Shown in pieces: positions 54,584-63,088 of a stretch of 64,000 bases of DNA (positions within the stretch are counted from its first letter, which is position 1; each line of letters starts with the position of its first letter). Origin of the DNA: Hungatella sp. UBA3048 (GTDB lineage: Bacteria > Bacillota > Clostridia > Lachnospirales > Lachnospiraceae); the NCBI GenBank assembly GCA_002367105.1, contig DFCS01000011.1, positions 1-64,000 of the forward strand, read 5' to 3'. Position numbers and translations under genes: made by a program. The notes beneath the pieces were generated by a model, which was not told where the DNA came from, did no database searches, and saw only the letters and a list, made by a program, of their open reading frames with translations.

Positions 54584-54928
54584 CTAGTCCTCATATAAGT
54601 CACCGCTGTTCTCTTTATTTAGAGTACCTGACAGTTCAATCATTAAGAACTTAGTCAACGCGCCAACTACGGGACGATGCTTCTTTCCTTTAGGAACAAT
54701 CACAAATTCTCCCGCATTGACTTTCATCTCCTGCTCCTCGGTTTCTAAATAAAAGCTGCCCTCGATGACGTAAAACAATTCATCCGAATGCTCATGCACA
54801 TGAAAGTCTAATGTACGATCTTCTACTTGCACAACACTAAGAACATGCTCGTTTAACAGTCCTATTTTTTTGTAGACATATAGTTCCGAATTCTTATTGA
54901 CTTCATCAATTAAATTAACCACCTGCAT
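54584..54928 (-). CDS. Single-domain cupin protein
   Basis: 114 residues. HVHEHSDELFYVIEG and PKGKKHRPV are the two cupin motifs with the metal-binding His/Glu set. Its role may be sensing or a small oxygenase/isomerase. The ribosome site is weak. Next to the PPOX-family gene. Confidence 0.85.
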   Translation of the reverse strand: MQVVNLIDEVNKNSELYVYKKIGLLNEHVLSVVQVEDRTLDFHVHEHSDELFYVIEGSFYLETEEQEMKVNAGEFVIVPKGKKHRPVVGALTKFLMIELSGTLNKENSGDLYED

Positions 54929-54980
54929 AGATGTACTTCCATATTATTAGTTTATTTAAGAATGCATCAAGAATTGCACG

Positions 54981-55463
54981 TTATGCCTTTCTTGATGTAT
55001 CAACGAAAAGCTGCTTTTTATACTTACAGGTTCTGAATTTCCCCTCAATCCAGAAGGTTGCCTCTAATGTGGTGAATTTCAGCAATCTGAATTTGGGGTC
55101 TGCGATACCCTTACTAAAGAACCGTCGGTCAGATTCTGACCATAGCTTTTCTTTCAACGCTTGCTCCTCGACAAACTCGACCTCACCAACCAAAGTGACG
55201 CTATCAGTACCTTTGAAATAGCACACGGAGGCTTTCGGATTCTTTTCAAAGTGCGTTGCCTTTCCATGAAGCTGGGAACGTTTTGAGGTAATAAAATATA
55301 CTTCCCGAAAACCATTGTCCGCAGCCTTTGTAATAGCGCAGGTTCGAGGATAGCCGTTTTCATTTACAGAAGTCAGTACAGCGGTCTGAACCTCTTTAAG
55401 CAGCAAATCTGCTTTATTTTCAATCTCTGCTATTCTTTCTTTTTGAATCTCTGATGCTTTCAT
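54981..55463 (-). CDS. Pyridoxamine 5'-phosphate oxidase-family protein
   Basis: 160 residues from ATG 55463; the upstream part of the open frame is a relic in another frame. VQTAVLTSVNENGYPRTC and FITSKRSQLHGKATHFEKNP are PPOX split-barrel landmarks. It is paralogous to 47791. FMN or heme binding is likely; substrate unknown. Confidence 0.85.
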   Translation of the reverse strand: MKASEIQKERIAEIENKADLLLKEVQTAVLTSVNENGYPRTCAITKAADNGFREVYFITSKRSQLHGKATHFEKNPKASVCYFKGTDSVTLVGEVEFVEEQALKEKLWSESDRRFFSKGIADPKFRLLKFTTLEATFWIEGKFRTCKYKKQLFVDTSRKA

Positions 55464-55493
55464 AAATTCCACCTTACTTTCTTTTCTTTTATT

Positions 55494-55618
55494 GCGTGAT
55501 TTTACATTTATTTGGATAAAAGCTTCCCAACGCCAAAACTTCCACGCTTTTCCCTTTATATGTTTCCAACCAATTGCCGTATTCCGAATTATTCCATACG
55601 CTTCCATTCTCAAATGTA
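55494..55618 (-). pseudogene. Tail of an unidentified gene
   Basis: In the frame ending at the TAA just before 55494, the sequence reads NGSVWNNSEYGNWLETYKG then ALGSFYPNKCKIT, plausible protein with no start. It is the residue of a lost gene ahead of the PPOX gene. Confidence 0.35.
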
Positions 55619-55743
55619 ATTTCTTTTATATGATATAGTGCGTACTCCTATACCTTTATCCGCTTACCCCAGTAGTGTCCACCAGAGATTTCCAGTTTCC
55701 CCATCATAAAAAAATTCTGTCAAACCAAAATGGCTTGCTTTTT

Positions 55744-56221
55744 TTACAGACACACGACAGTAAATCTCTGGTGATCTAAGCAACTGCTTTCGGTAATGCC
55801 TGCATTAGCATATAGGGTAGTGGACCCGGGGGCAGGGGCGACCCAATTGGAGGGCATGACAATCATTCTTTCATATAAAACATGGTAGCCTTTTTTTGTT
55901 AACCGCTTGATGCTGCTGACTCGGCAGGCTGTGTTAGGACAAACATCTCCAGCTCCCGAAACTGAGATTACAGCTGCGGAAATGTGTTTTACAGTGTCCA
56001 ATCCATCAATCCACTTGTAAACTGCATCTGGTGCATTAAAAGCGTGAACCGAAAACAGTAAGAGAAGCAAATCAAAATGCCTTTTGTTATGATCTATTCC
56101 ATCGGTTATCTTTTCAATGCTGCATACACGACAATCAGCTTTGGAAACTCTTTGCTGCTAATTCTGTACCACCGGTGCCGGAATAATAGGCGATTTTTAT
56201 GTTGGAATATGTATTCATCAT
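55744..56221 (-). pseudogene. EFR1-type flavodoxin-domain protein, multiply frameshifted
   Basis: ATG codons at 56218/56221 open with KIAYYSGTGGTE, the FMN loop of a flavodoxin. Stops and shifts follow, then a long stretch (VHAFNAPDAVYKWID, SVSGAGDVCPNTACR, MIVMPSNWVAPAP) that matches EFR1-family ferredoxin/flavodoxin proteins. The ferredoxin part and proper C-terminus are missing. It begins right after the intact flavodoxin gene. Confidence 0.65.
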
Positions 56222-56222
56222 A

Positions 56223-56660
56223 CTATCTACCTTGCCGCTCTAAAGCAACTGCTTGAATGAGTCGGTTTACATGCTCAAATAACAGCCAATCTTGGTTTTT
56301 GGGTGACGTAAAAGGCGGAATACCTCCAAAAGATTCTATACATACAGCGCTATCAATCAGTTCTTGAGGTATATTTCTTTCAATTACTTTTTTAAATGTA
56401 TCCGGATAGGAATTACATAAGAAAAATGCTGTTTGCTTTGAGAGAAGAGCTTTCATATATTTCTCAATAAAACCTTTCATAGGCTTATATATTTTTCCCA
56501 TTCTCACACCCGAACCTAAAATCACCATATCATATCGTTCAATTTCCGGCACTTGCTTTGACAAATCAAAAAAGGAGCAATCTTTTATTTTAGAGGCCAA
56601 TAATTCTGCACATTTCCGGCTTGCGCCGGATTTTGTTGCATATACAATGATGGTTTTCAT
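56223..56660 (-). CDS. Flavodoxin-domain protein
   Basis: 145 residues. IVYATKSGASRKCAELLA is the FMN phosphate loop. ILGSGVRMGKIYKPMK and the final W-LFEHVNRLIQ fit HemG/flavodoxin-like proteins. It probably carries electrons; partner unknown. It is in an apparent operon with the TetR and small membrane genes upstream (4 nt gaps). Confidence 0.85.
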   Translation of the reverse strand: MKTIIVYATKSGASRKCAELLASKIKDCSFFDLSKQVPEIERYDMVILGSGVRMGKIYKPMKGFIEKYMKALLSKQTAFFLCNSYPDTFKKVIERNIPQELIDSAVCIESFGGIPPFTSPKNQDWLLFEHVNRLIQAVALERQGR

Positions 56661-56664
56661 TGAG

Positions 56665-56874
56665 TTATCCTTTCTTCTTCATTCGAGAAAAAGTATTGAC
56701 CGCTAAACACAAAGTAACGACAGAAAAAATAACTGCTGCAATCCCGCAGTTCACATGGAAATCAAAGGAGCCGGGATTACTGATATTATTTGCTCTTAAC
56801 CATAGACCGCATATCATGGTGGATAACAGAAGCAATACTGTGATAACTGCACTGACGATAGTTGCTGTTTTCAT
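56665..56874 (-). CDS. Small membrane protein
   Basis: 69 residues with two predicted membrane helices (about 5-26 and 42-62) and a basic tail RMKKKG. No family recognised. Start and stop are tightly spaced between TetR and flavodoxin genes, which supports it being real. Confidence 0.6.
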   Translation of the reverse strand: MKTATIVSAVITVLLLLSTMICGLWLRANNISNPGSFDFHVNCGIAAVIFSVVTLCLAVNTFSRMKKKG

Positions 56875-56878
56875 ATCT

Positions 56879-57463
56879 CTACTCTCCTATTTCGTTACTG
56901 CCAATTAGGTTGTTTATTAGCTTATCTATAAAGCGGCTTCGCTGCCCTTGATTGGATACATTAATACCGCTGTACATATAAAATGCATCTCTGTTAAGCC
57001 CCGTCACCTGAATGGGATAGAGTATCTGTAAAGCCAGTATACGCAATTCCATATCGTCTTTCTTATCTCCAAATATCTGTTTTAGTAGCGGAATAAGATG
57101 TAATGGTGTCTGCATATTTCCATTCATAATGTCATTGGATAAAACAAATCTCATCAACTTTTCTTTTTTGTCTGATAGGGCATAAAGCTCTTTGAGCATT
57201 GCTTTTAATTTTTGGGCGGGAGATAAATCTGTATAGCTGTCAGATTTAGAAAAATCCAAAATGATCTTAGCCATGGTATCACCAATGGCAATACCAAGCA
57301 GATTATCTTTGCTTTTAAAATGATAATTAATAAGGCCAATCCCTACATTGGCGCGTTCCGCAATTTGTCGGACAGTTATCTTCTCTACATCCTCTGTTTC
57401 CTCCAGTAGTGCTTTTGCCACATTAACAATCACCTGTTGTGTATCTTGCTCCTTAGAATTCAT
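56879..57463 (-). CDS. TetR-family transcriptional regulator
   Basis: 194 residues. HTH: ITVRQIAERANVGIGLINYHF. It heads a probable operon with the small membrane protein, flavodoxin and the broken EFR1 gene. The target is likely its own operon. Confidence 0.88.
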   Translation of the reverse strand: MNSKEQDTQQVIVNVAKALLEETEDVEKITVRQIAERANVGIGLINYHFKSKDNLLGIAIGDTMAKIILDFSKSDSYTDLSPAQKLKAMLKELYALSDKKEKLMRFVLSNDIMNGNMQTPLHLIPLLKQIFGDKKDDMELRILALQILYPIQVTGLNRDAFYMYSGINVSNQGQRSRFIDKLINNLIGSNEIGE

Positions 57464-57683
57464 ATTCTATACCATCCTAGCTGAACTATATTTGAACATG
57501 TTCAGTATAAAATATTTACATACAATTGTCAAATGTTTCACTTTTAAGTAGAATAGAAGAAAAGAAAAGAGCGGCCACAATGTGATCGCTCCAGAGTACC
57601 AACTCATGGCTATTAATTTTACTGAATTCGAGAGGCTACTTCAATTTCGTATTTATTACGTATACGCTTGTGATCTCGTACTA

Positions 57684-57968
57684 TTAAAGTTGATTCAAAA
57701 CTTCTTTTACTTCATCGGTGGCTTTAATTGTTCCATGCACCATAACACTTTCAATGGTTTCTCTTGCTAATTCAGCTGTGACATCTTCTAAAAATGTTAA
57801 TGTGCCAACCATCCTAATTTTAGCTTTCTTATTTGACGCTTTCAACTTTTCTAAATCTTGACGAGTAATTGTCGCAATTCCAACGTATTTGGCATCGCTT
57901 GATTTGCCCAAAATATCCTGATTGAGTTCTTCCAGAAGATCATCTAATCCGATAATGCGTTCTTCCAT
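57684..57968 (-). CDS. Hypothetical 94-residue protein
   Basis: A small acidic alpha/beta protein (IIGLDDLLEELNQDIL, KAKIRMVGTLTFLEDV). A strong AGGAGG precedes the ATG. It lies 99 nt downstream of the TetR gene on the same strand and may be co-regulated. No family recognised. Confidence 0.6.
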   Translation of the reverse strand: MEERIIGLDDLLEELNQDILGKSSDAKYVGIATITRQDLEKLKASNKKAKIRMVGTLTFLEDVTAELARETIESVMVHGTIKATDEVKEVLNQL

Positions 57969-58067
57969 TACATAATTCCTCCTAATTAATTGTTTATCCT
58001 ACAATGGCAGATTTCATATAATTTGTATGTAAAAAACCATAATAAAACTCTTACTCTGCAACTGAGA

Positions 58068-58730
58068 TTACCTCTTATTGACTTCAACAACGAGACCTTG
58101 CTCAGTTATAGCCACATGTGAAGCCAATTTTTTATCGAGAACCGGCAATCCCAAAAAATCAACCATATCCTTTGCCATATTAAATCTTTCCCACGCCTCT
58201 TCTTCGTTTGCCTGTGGGTATATTGCGGGCATCATCCAAACATTACAAATCAACAAAAACAATTCCGCTGTTAATTTCGGATACTTTGCTTTGATTGAAC
58301 CATCGTTTATCCCTTCTTCAATAAGTTCAGCATATTTTGACGCTAAAAAAGTTCGCTGTTTTTCCATATATACCTTAAAGGCTGTCGGGCTGCTTTCAAT
58401 CAATGGAATTATTTGAAGTTGAAGTTCAGCATATTCTTCACTTTCGTTTATAATCTGCAAAACCAATTTTAATTTATCTAAACCATTTAAGTTGGTATGT
58501 TTTTTGATTTTTTCAAACGGTTCTACATCATTAAATAATCTGTCGGTCAGCGCAAAAAACACCTCTTCTTTTGACTTGAAATGGTGATAAAATGCCCCTC
58601 GTGTCAGGCTGCCCATTTCACCGACTATATCAAGAATTGTTGTTTGCTCATAGCCCTTTTCGGTAAACAGTTTTAATGCAGCATCAAGTATTTTCTGCTC
58701 AGTTTCTTCGGGATATTTATTTCGCGACAA
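58068..58730 (-). CDS. TetR-family transcriptional regulator
   Basis: About 221 residues starting at TTG 58730, eight bases after AAAGGAG. The HTH is TTILDIVGEMGSLTRGAFYHHF. The C-terminal VEVNKR tail is also present in the relic at 30126-30280. It is bounded upstream by two palindromes (58746-58790), likely autoregulatory operators. Confidence 0.9.
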   Translation of the reverse strand: MSRNKYPEETEQKILDAALKLFTEKGYEQTTILDIVGEMGSLTRGAFYHHFKSKEEVFFALTDRLFNDVEPFEKIKKHTNLNGLDKLKLVLQIINESEEYAELQLQIIPLIESSPTAFKVYMEKQRTFLASKYAELIEEGINDGSIKAKYPKLTAELFLLICNVWMMPAIYPQANEEEAWERFNMAKDMVDFLGLPVLDKKLASHVAITEQGLVVEVNKR

Positions 58731-58745
58731 GTCATTCACTCCTTT

Positions 58746-58790
58746 ACATACACTGTGCATGTAAATAAATTAACATACACCATGTATGTT
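58746..58790. promoter_or_regulatory. Twin 17-19-bp palindromes, likely TetR operators
   Basis: ACATACACTGTGCATGT (58746-58762) and AACATACACCATGTATGTT (58772-58790) share the half-site ACATACAC/GTGTATGT, with centres 27 bp apart. They sit immediately upstream of the TTG start. Confidence 0.75.
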
Positions 58791-58804
58791 TGTCAAGACG
58801 GCCT

Positions 58805-58993
58805 TCAAGCTTTTGTAAAAAAGAGTGTACCACCTTGGGACTCATATCGCGCAGAAGAAACTATGACGTAGCTGCCATTGTCATAGTTACAGCACTCCCG
58901 GCGTATCAGGGCGTTGGCCCTCCTGCGCTGTCCCGGTGTCATACGGGGCAGGGAACCGTCCGGCCTGCGCTCGATTGGCTTTATATCTTTCAT
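58805..58993 (-). pseudogene. Truncated Cys-rich VLP-domain protein of an integrative element
   Basis: From ATG 58993 (after GGAGG) the sequence reads MKDIKPIERRPDGSLPRM then RRRANALIRRECCNYDNG, the N-terminus of the Cys-rich VLP proteins common in Clostridia conjugative elements. After that the cysteine-rich remainder is replaced by unrelated codons. GC content is visibly higher than in neighbouring genes. Confidence 0.6.
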
Positions 58994-59373
58994 GGGTATC
59001 CTCCGTTTTCTTTGTCCTCTGCCGTTTCTCCCGAAAGCCGTTCCTGCCCCATTCCTGCGGCGTTTCCCCGTATTGGCACGCTCCCCGGCAACTTCGGGCC
59101 AAGTTGGCCCGAAGTGCGGTTCATGGCGGTGCTTCCCCTGCGGGTGGTATCCCTTTCGGACGGTCATTCACTTGTGTTGTTCACCGATGAACTACTCCAA
59201 GTGTATACTTTTTTGACCGCCCCTCCCGTATATCCACAAGGTTGGAAAACAAGCTGAAAAGCGAAAAATTCCACGTTTGTGGAAAGATATGGTATAATGG
59301 GAATAAGGTTTTGCCTGCTGTCTTTGAACGGTAAAAGTGCGCCAAATAATTGAAAATTAGGGAGAATTTACTT
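58994..59373. other. GC-rich element-type sequence, no gene
   Basis: Continues the GC-rich element-like DNA to about 59260 and holds the 25-bp palindrome at 59091. From about 59270 the sequence becomes AT-rich and contains TATAAT (about 59291-59296), a likely promoter for the gene at 59374. Confidence 0.5.
59091..59115. repeat. 25-bp palindrome, copy 1
   Basis: ACTTCGGGCCAA, one base, TTGGCCCGAAGT. A perfect 12-bp inverted repeat, repeated at 63089-63113 with only the centre base changed. The two copies flank the small-gene cassette region. Confidence 0.9.
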
Positions 59374-59730
59374 ATGAATAAAGGTTTAGAACTATATAAG
59401 GCTTTAATTGACAAGCTGGTTCAAATGTCCCGCAGTTGTGCCGCTGCGAACAGCATCATAAAAGGCAAGGTTCACGGGACTGAAGCCGAAACGGGAATCA
59501 ATGATGTTCTTTTTAAGCTAAATGAGAAAGAAAAAACCATTTTAGCCAAGTATGTTCTAAATACGTATCATTCTGGAATTTACGATACATTAGAGCAACT
59601 GGAATGGTTACGTGAATGTAAAGCTATGGTCATTACGGTAGATGGTGAGATTTTGCCAACTGGGAAATATGAAGGAATGCCTTGCGACTATATTGGCCAT
59701 CACGAAAATTGGGAATGGCCAAAAGATTAA
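59374..59730 (+). CDS. Hypothetical protein, DUF6547-like
   Basis: 119 residues. GLELYKALIDKLVQMSRSC, EKTILAKYVLNTYHSGIYD and the C-terminal CDYIGHHENWEWPKD resemble the DUF6547 family found in Firmicutes mobile elements. AGGGAGAA precedes ATG 59374. Function unknown. It is followed by the XRE gene. Confidence 0.55.
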   Translation: MNKGLELYKALIDKLVQMSRSCAAANSIIKGKVHGTEAETGINDVLFKLNEKEKTILAKYVLNTYHSGIYDTLEQLEWLRECKAMVITVDGEILPTGKYEGMPCDYIGHHENWEWPKD

Positions 59731-59801
59731 ACTTTCGTTTATCAAGATGGTGTATTTACCTTATCGGGATAGGATTCAGAAGAGAAAGGCGGGATACGGC
59801 T

Positions 59802-60617
59802 ATGAATTCGGCTTTGACCATACAGGAACGGTTAAAGGATTTGCGGGTAGAACATGCCTTGACGCTGGAGCAGTTGGAACAGCGGACGGGCATTTCAAAA
59901 TCCGCTTTGGGCAACTATGAAACCGAGGACTACAAGGATATCAGCCACACCAGCATTGTGATGCTGGCGAAATTCTACGGCGTGTCCGCCGATTACCTGT
60001 TGGGATTGACCGAAACAAAAAATCACCCAAACACAGACCTTACGGAACTGCATTTGGGTGATGGCATGATAGAGCTATTGAAAAGTGGGAACATCAATAC
60101 CCGGATTCTTTGTGAAATGGCGGCGCACAGGGATTTTGTAAAGCTGTTGGCCGACATTGAGATTTATGTGGACGGGATTGCCAGTATGCAGGTGCAGAAC
60201 CTGAACGCCTATGTCAATCTGGCGAGGGACACCATAGAGAAGAAATACCGCCCCGGCGAACATGACCGCCATATCCGTATTTTGAATGCCGCCCACATCA
60301 AAGAGGACGAATATTTCCGTCATGTGGTGCATGATGATATGGACGGTATCATCAAGAGTATCAAGCAAGCCCATAGACAAGACACCACCAGCGCACCGGA
60401 AACCGATTTTGTACAGGAGCTAAAGCAGGATTTAGAGTTTGTTTCCAGTATTGAGGGGAGCGCACAGAAGAAACAGGTTGCCCTGTATTGTCGGCGGCTG
60501 GGGGTTGACTATACCAAGCTGACCGATGTGGAATTTGATGTGATGATGAGGGTACTGGGGAAGTCCAAACATTTGAAAAGGCAAGGGAAAAAGCAGGGCA
60601 GAAAGAAGCGGAAGTGA
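59802..60617 (+). CDS. XRE-family regulator with long C-terminal domain
   Basis: 271 residues from ATG 59802 (AGGCGGG before it). The HTH is HALTLEQLEQRTGISKSALGNYE. The C-terminal part is helical, ending in a very basic tail (LKRQGKKQGRKKRK). GC content is higher than the flanking genes, matching the element-type DNA. It probably regulates the element or cargo. Confidence 0.85.
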   Translation: MNSALTIQERLKDLRVEHALTLEQLEQRTGISKSALGNYETEDYKDISHTSIVMLAKFYGVSADYLLGLTETKNHPNTDLTELHLGDGMIELLKSGNINTRILCEMAAHRDFVKLLADIEIYVDGIASMQVQNLNAYVNLARDTIEKKYRPGEHDRHIRILNAAHIKEDEYFRHVVHDDMDGIIKSIKQAHRQDTTSAPETDFVQELKQDLEFVSSIEGSAQKKQVALYCRRLGVDYTKLTDVEFDVMMRVLGKSKHLKRQGKKQGRKKRK

Positions 60618-60708
60618 CAAGCTATGGGTTGTGTGATAAAATTAAAATATTAGTTGAATTGAGTAATTACAATGGCTATTCATGCTTTTACAAAAATGGA
60701 GGTAAGAA

Positions 60709-61224
60709 ATGATAACACAAGAACCGACCAAGGATATGCTTGAAGAATGGAAATCTATATGGATACATTATAAGGAAAGGTTGAGGCCCAACAGAAAGTC
60801 GGGAACAGAACTGCTTCACTATCTACAAGAAAAGTATGTTTTGACGGAGATTCACGATAAGAGTGCTTCTGATGCCGTCATTGGCAATGTTAACGAGAAT
60901 GAATGTTATGCCGAGAAATTGCCAGCGGGAACGGCTCCTGTACCAAGAACTTTTTTCCTTGAGAATACCGAAAATGGCAAAGTTCTGTATCAAGATCAAA
61001 ATAAAGATTCTGTAAATATTTGGGGTGGTGATATTGCCAGAATCTTTGTCGGGATAGATACAGTAACAGGTTTCTTTATGGTTGAAGGAAGTACTATGCT
61101 TTGGGACGAACTTTATGCCTTTAGAGGGTTAGATAAAAAGGATTTGCAAAATTACGTTTGTGTTGCGGAGTATATCAACAGTTTGAAACGATTTGACCTA
61201 TTAACAACCGTTATACCTAGCTAA
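60709..61224 (+). CDS. Hypothetical protein, possible immunity-like
   Basis: 171 residues, soluble. It has aromatic patches (LLHYLQEKY, PRTFFLENTE, GFFMVEGSTMLWDE). No family recognised. Its position in a run of small orphan genes recalls immunity-gene arrays, as inference only. AGGTAAG precedes the ATG. The short repeat follows at 61253. Confidence 0.6.
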   Translation: MITQEPTKDMLEEWKSIWIHYKERLRPNRKSGTELLHYLQEKYVLTEIHDKSASDAVIGNVNENECYAEKLPAGTAPVPRTFFLENTENGKVLYQDQNKDSVNIWGGDIARIFVGIDTVTGFFMVEGSTMLWDELYAFRGLDKKDLQNYVCVAEYINSLKRFDLLTTVIPS

Positions 61225-61252
61225 AAATGCCCTACTGAACTATCAAAGTAGT

Positions 61253-61270
61253 CGCTATGCCTATCCAGCC
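61253..61270 (+). repeat. Post-gene repeat motif, copy 1
   Basis: CGCTATGCCTATCCAGCC, 28 nt after the stop of the previous gene. Related copies lie at 62228 and 62762, each just after a gene. Confidence 0.7.
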
Positions 61271-61491
61271 AGTCAAGAGCCGAGTAGTATTTTGCAGGCG
61301 CAAAATTTACACGCTAAAACATTGACTGGGCTACTGATGTAGATTTTGAGTCAATGGCAGGTGCTTCAATAGTCCAAGCATTTCAAAAAATATCGCAAAA
61401 GCGAGCCAGGAAAAACAGAAATGCAAGAGAATGATTTGCGTGGTAAAATTAGAATAAATGAAACGAAGAATTATTAAGTGTGAGGTGTTGT

Positions 61492-62220
61492 ATGAAAGCC
61501 TATCCTTGTTATATTTACATCAACGAAACAGAAGGTTATGTATTTTCGACTGGTGTTCATTTTAAGACTTTTGCGGCTGCTTTATTAAATAGTAAAAGTG
61601 GATTTTTGATGCTAAGAGGTTATCCTGAAGAAGCAATGTATGACAAACATACTTTTTTTGAATATGTCCCTACCAAGGATATAGATAATTTTATACAGGA
61701 AGAAGATGTGTATAACTATGGGGATTTCTGTTGGGTCGATTTTTCTGATGACAAGAGTATAACAAAATTAACTGATAAAGAAATTGCCGAGTTATTATTT
61801 GCCGCGCATATGAAGCGTCCTCTTGAAAGTGCTTTTTACAGTTCTATTAGAAACCAATATCTATATCTTTGCCATGACGATGATTATTGGGTAAAGGTTT
61901 ATATGCAGGATATCAAGCAATATAAGTTGGTAATCGCGCAAAAAATCCGGGATTGCTTTATGGGAAGAAAAAGAAGCCTCGCTCCAATTCCTAACGATAT
62001 CATAGATGTCCTTTTTAATTTTTTTAAAAGTGGAGCCGTATTTGATTTTGAAAATAGTACGGTGTCATCCATTCATACAGGCGTAAGAATTTTCCCTACA
62101 AGAAACATTGGATTTTGTGCTGATGATATTCATAAAGAATTAGACCATCAGCGGAACATTGCGGGACTTGGCAAGTATTTGGAATACAATCCTAAAACAA
62201 AGAAATGGTCTTTGTTGTAA
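61492..62220 (+). CDS. Hypothetical protein, possible immunity-like
   Basis: 243 residues from ATG 61492 (GTGAGGTG before it). The N-terminus CYIYINETEGYVFSTGVHF and acidic DIDNFIQEEDVYNYG region are not recognised. Soluble, no signal peptide. It is flanked by repeat copies 1 and 2, and upstream has GTAAAATTAGAATA, similar to the sequence before the gene at 60709. Confidence 0.6.
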   Translation: MKAYPCYIYINETEGYVFSTGVHFKTFAAALLNSKSGFLMLRGYPEEAMYDKHTFFEYVPTKDIDNFIQEEDVYNYGDFCWVDFSDDKSITKLTDKEIAELLFAAHMKRPLESAFYSSIRNQYLYLCHDDDYWVKVYMQDIKQYKLVIAQKIRDCFMGRKRSLAPIPNDIIDVLFNFFKSGAVFDFENSTVSSIHTGVRIFPTRNIGFCADDIHKELDHQRNIAGLGKYLEYNPKTKKWSLL

Positions 62221-62227
62221 ATCAAGC

Positions 62228-62245
62228 CGCTATGCTTATCCAAGC
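62228..62245 (+). repeat. Post-gene repeat motif, copy 2
   Basis: CGCTATGCTTATCCAAGC, 7 nt after the stop of the preceding gene; two substitutions and one insertion relative to copy 1. Confidence 0.7.
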
Positions 62246-62296
62246 AGTTAGAATGAGCACAAGCGAATTCAAATTTGTTCAAAGCGAGGTTAAGTT

Positions 62297-62758
62297 ATGA
62301 AAAAAAGAAATGTAGGATTACTGATATTTGCCCTTGTATCTGTAGTATTTATTTTGTCGGTGTGGTTTGGACAGAAACGCATGGAAATACCGTTTTCTGC
62401 GGCTGATGTAAAAGACATTGCGATTTATCAATATATAGTCCCGGCAGAAGCAGAGAAAAAAGTAGTAACAGCCGAAGATGATATAGAGAGTATTTTACAA
62501 ACATTCAACACAATTAAAGTAAAAAGGAATAGACTGGAACCCATTTCCGGAGCAACTACAACAAGCTTTCGATCTAATTTAAAAGACGGAACAGATTTTA
62601 ATATTATTTATATTAATCATAGTGTAAAGTTGGGCGAAATTAAGTCTTCGTATGCTTTTGATTACGAAACAACGGCAGATATCGAAGAAATATGGAACAA
62701 CTACAACTATGATGTTTCTGCAGCAGAAGAATCAGAATTACCAACATATGAACAATAA
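62297..62758 (+). CDS. Hypothetical membrane-anchored protein
   Basis: 153 residues. One N-terminal membrane helix (about 6-25), then an outer domain (IPFSAADVKDIAIYQY ... NRLEPISGATTTSF). It may belong to a DUF5301-like group; uncertain. GCGAGG precedes the ATG. Repeat copy 3 follows 3 nt after the stop. Confidence 0.6.
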   Translation: MKKRNVGLLIFALVSVVFILSVWFGQKRMEIPFSAADVKDIAIYQYIVPAEAEKKVVTAEDDIESILQTFNTIKVKRNRLEPISGATTTSFRSNLKDGTDFNIIYINHSVKLGEIKSSYAFDYETTADIEEIWNNYNYDVSAAEESELPTYEQ

Positions 62759-62761
62759 GGC

Positions 62762-62779
62762 TGCTACGCCTATCCAGCC
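62762..62779 (+). repeat. Post-gene repeat motif, copy 3
   Basis: TGCTACGCCTATCCAGCC, 3 nt after the stop; marks the return to GC-rich element DNA. Confidence 0.7.
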
Positions 62780-62997
62780 CCGTTGCCGCCTGCTTCATTC
62801 TACGGCAAAACCGGCTCCACTACATTGTGGTAATCGTTAGTTTTTACGGCGGCTCTGCTCCCGTACCCCTGGCCTCCTCCAAAGAACAGAGAAAACCAAA
62901 CGGCGAAAGGCGTTGTCAATGGGAATGTGGAATAGCGGACGGAACGGAGCATATGCCGCAAAAGCCCATTGGCATAAGCCGAAGCCTACACTAAACA

Positions 62998-63033
62998 GCA
63001 AGGTTCCCATGTCCTTTCACATGGGAACCTTGC
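62998..63033. repeat. Perfect 15-bp hairpin
   Basis: GCAAGGTTCCCATGT and ACATGGGAACCTTGC pair perfectly around CCTTTC. There is no T-run after it. It may be a processing, attenuation or transfer-related structure of the element. Confidence 0.75.
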
Positions 63034-63088
63034 CACACGGCGAGTGGGGAGAGTTTCAGAGGGGGAACGCCTCTGGATACCTTGCGGG

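Noticed and set aside
58914..59257. Several overlapping open frames in GC-rich DNA
   Set aside because: Long frames arise from GC content; only the Cys-rich VLP start has family support.
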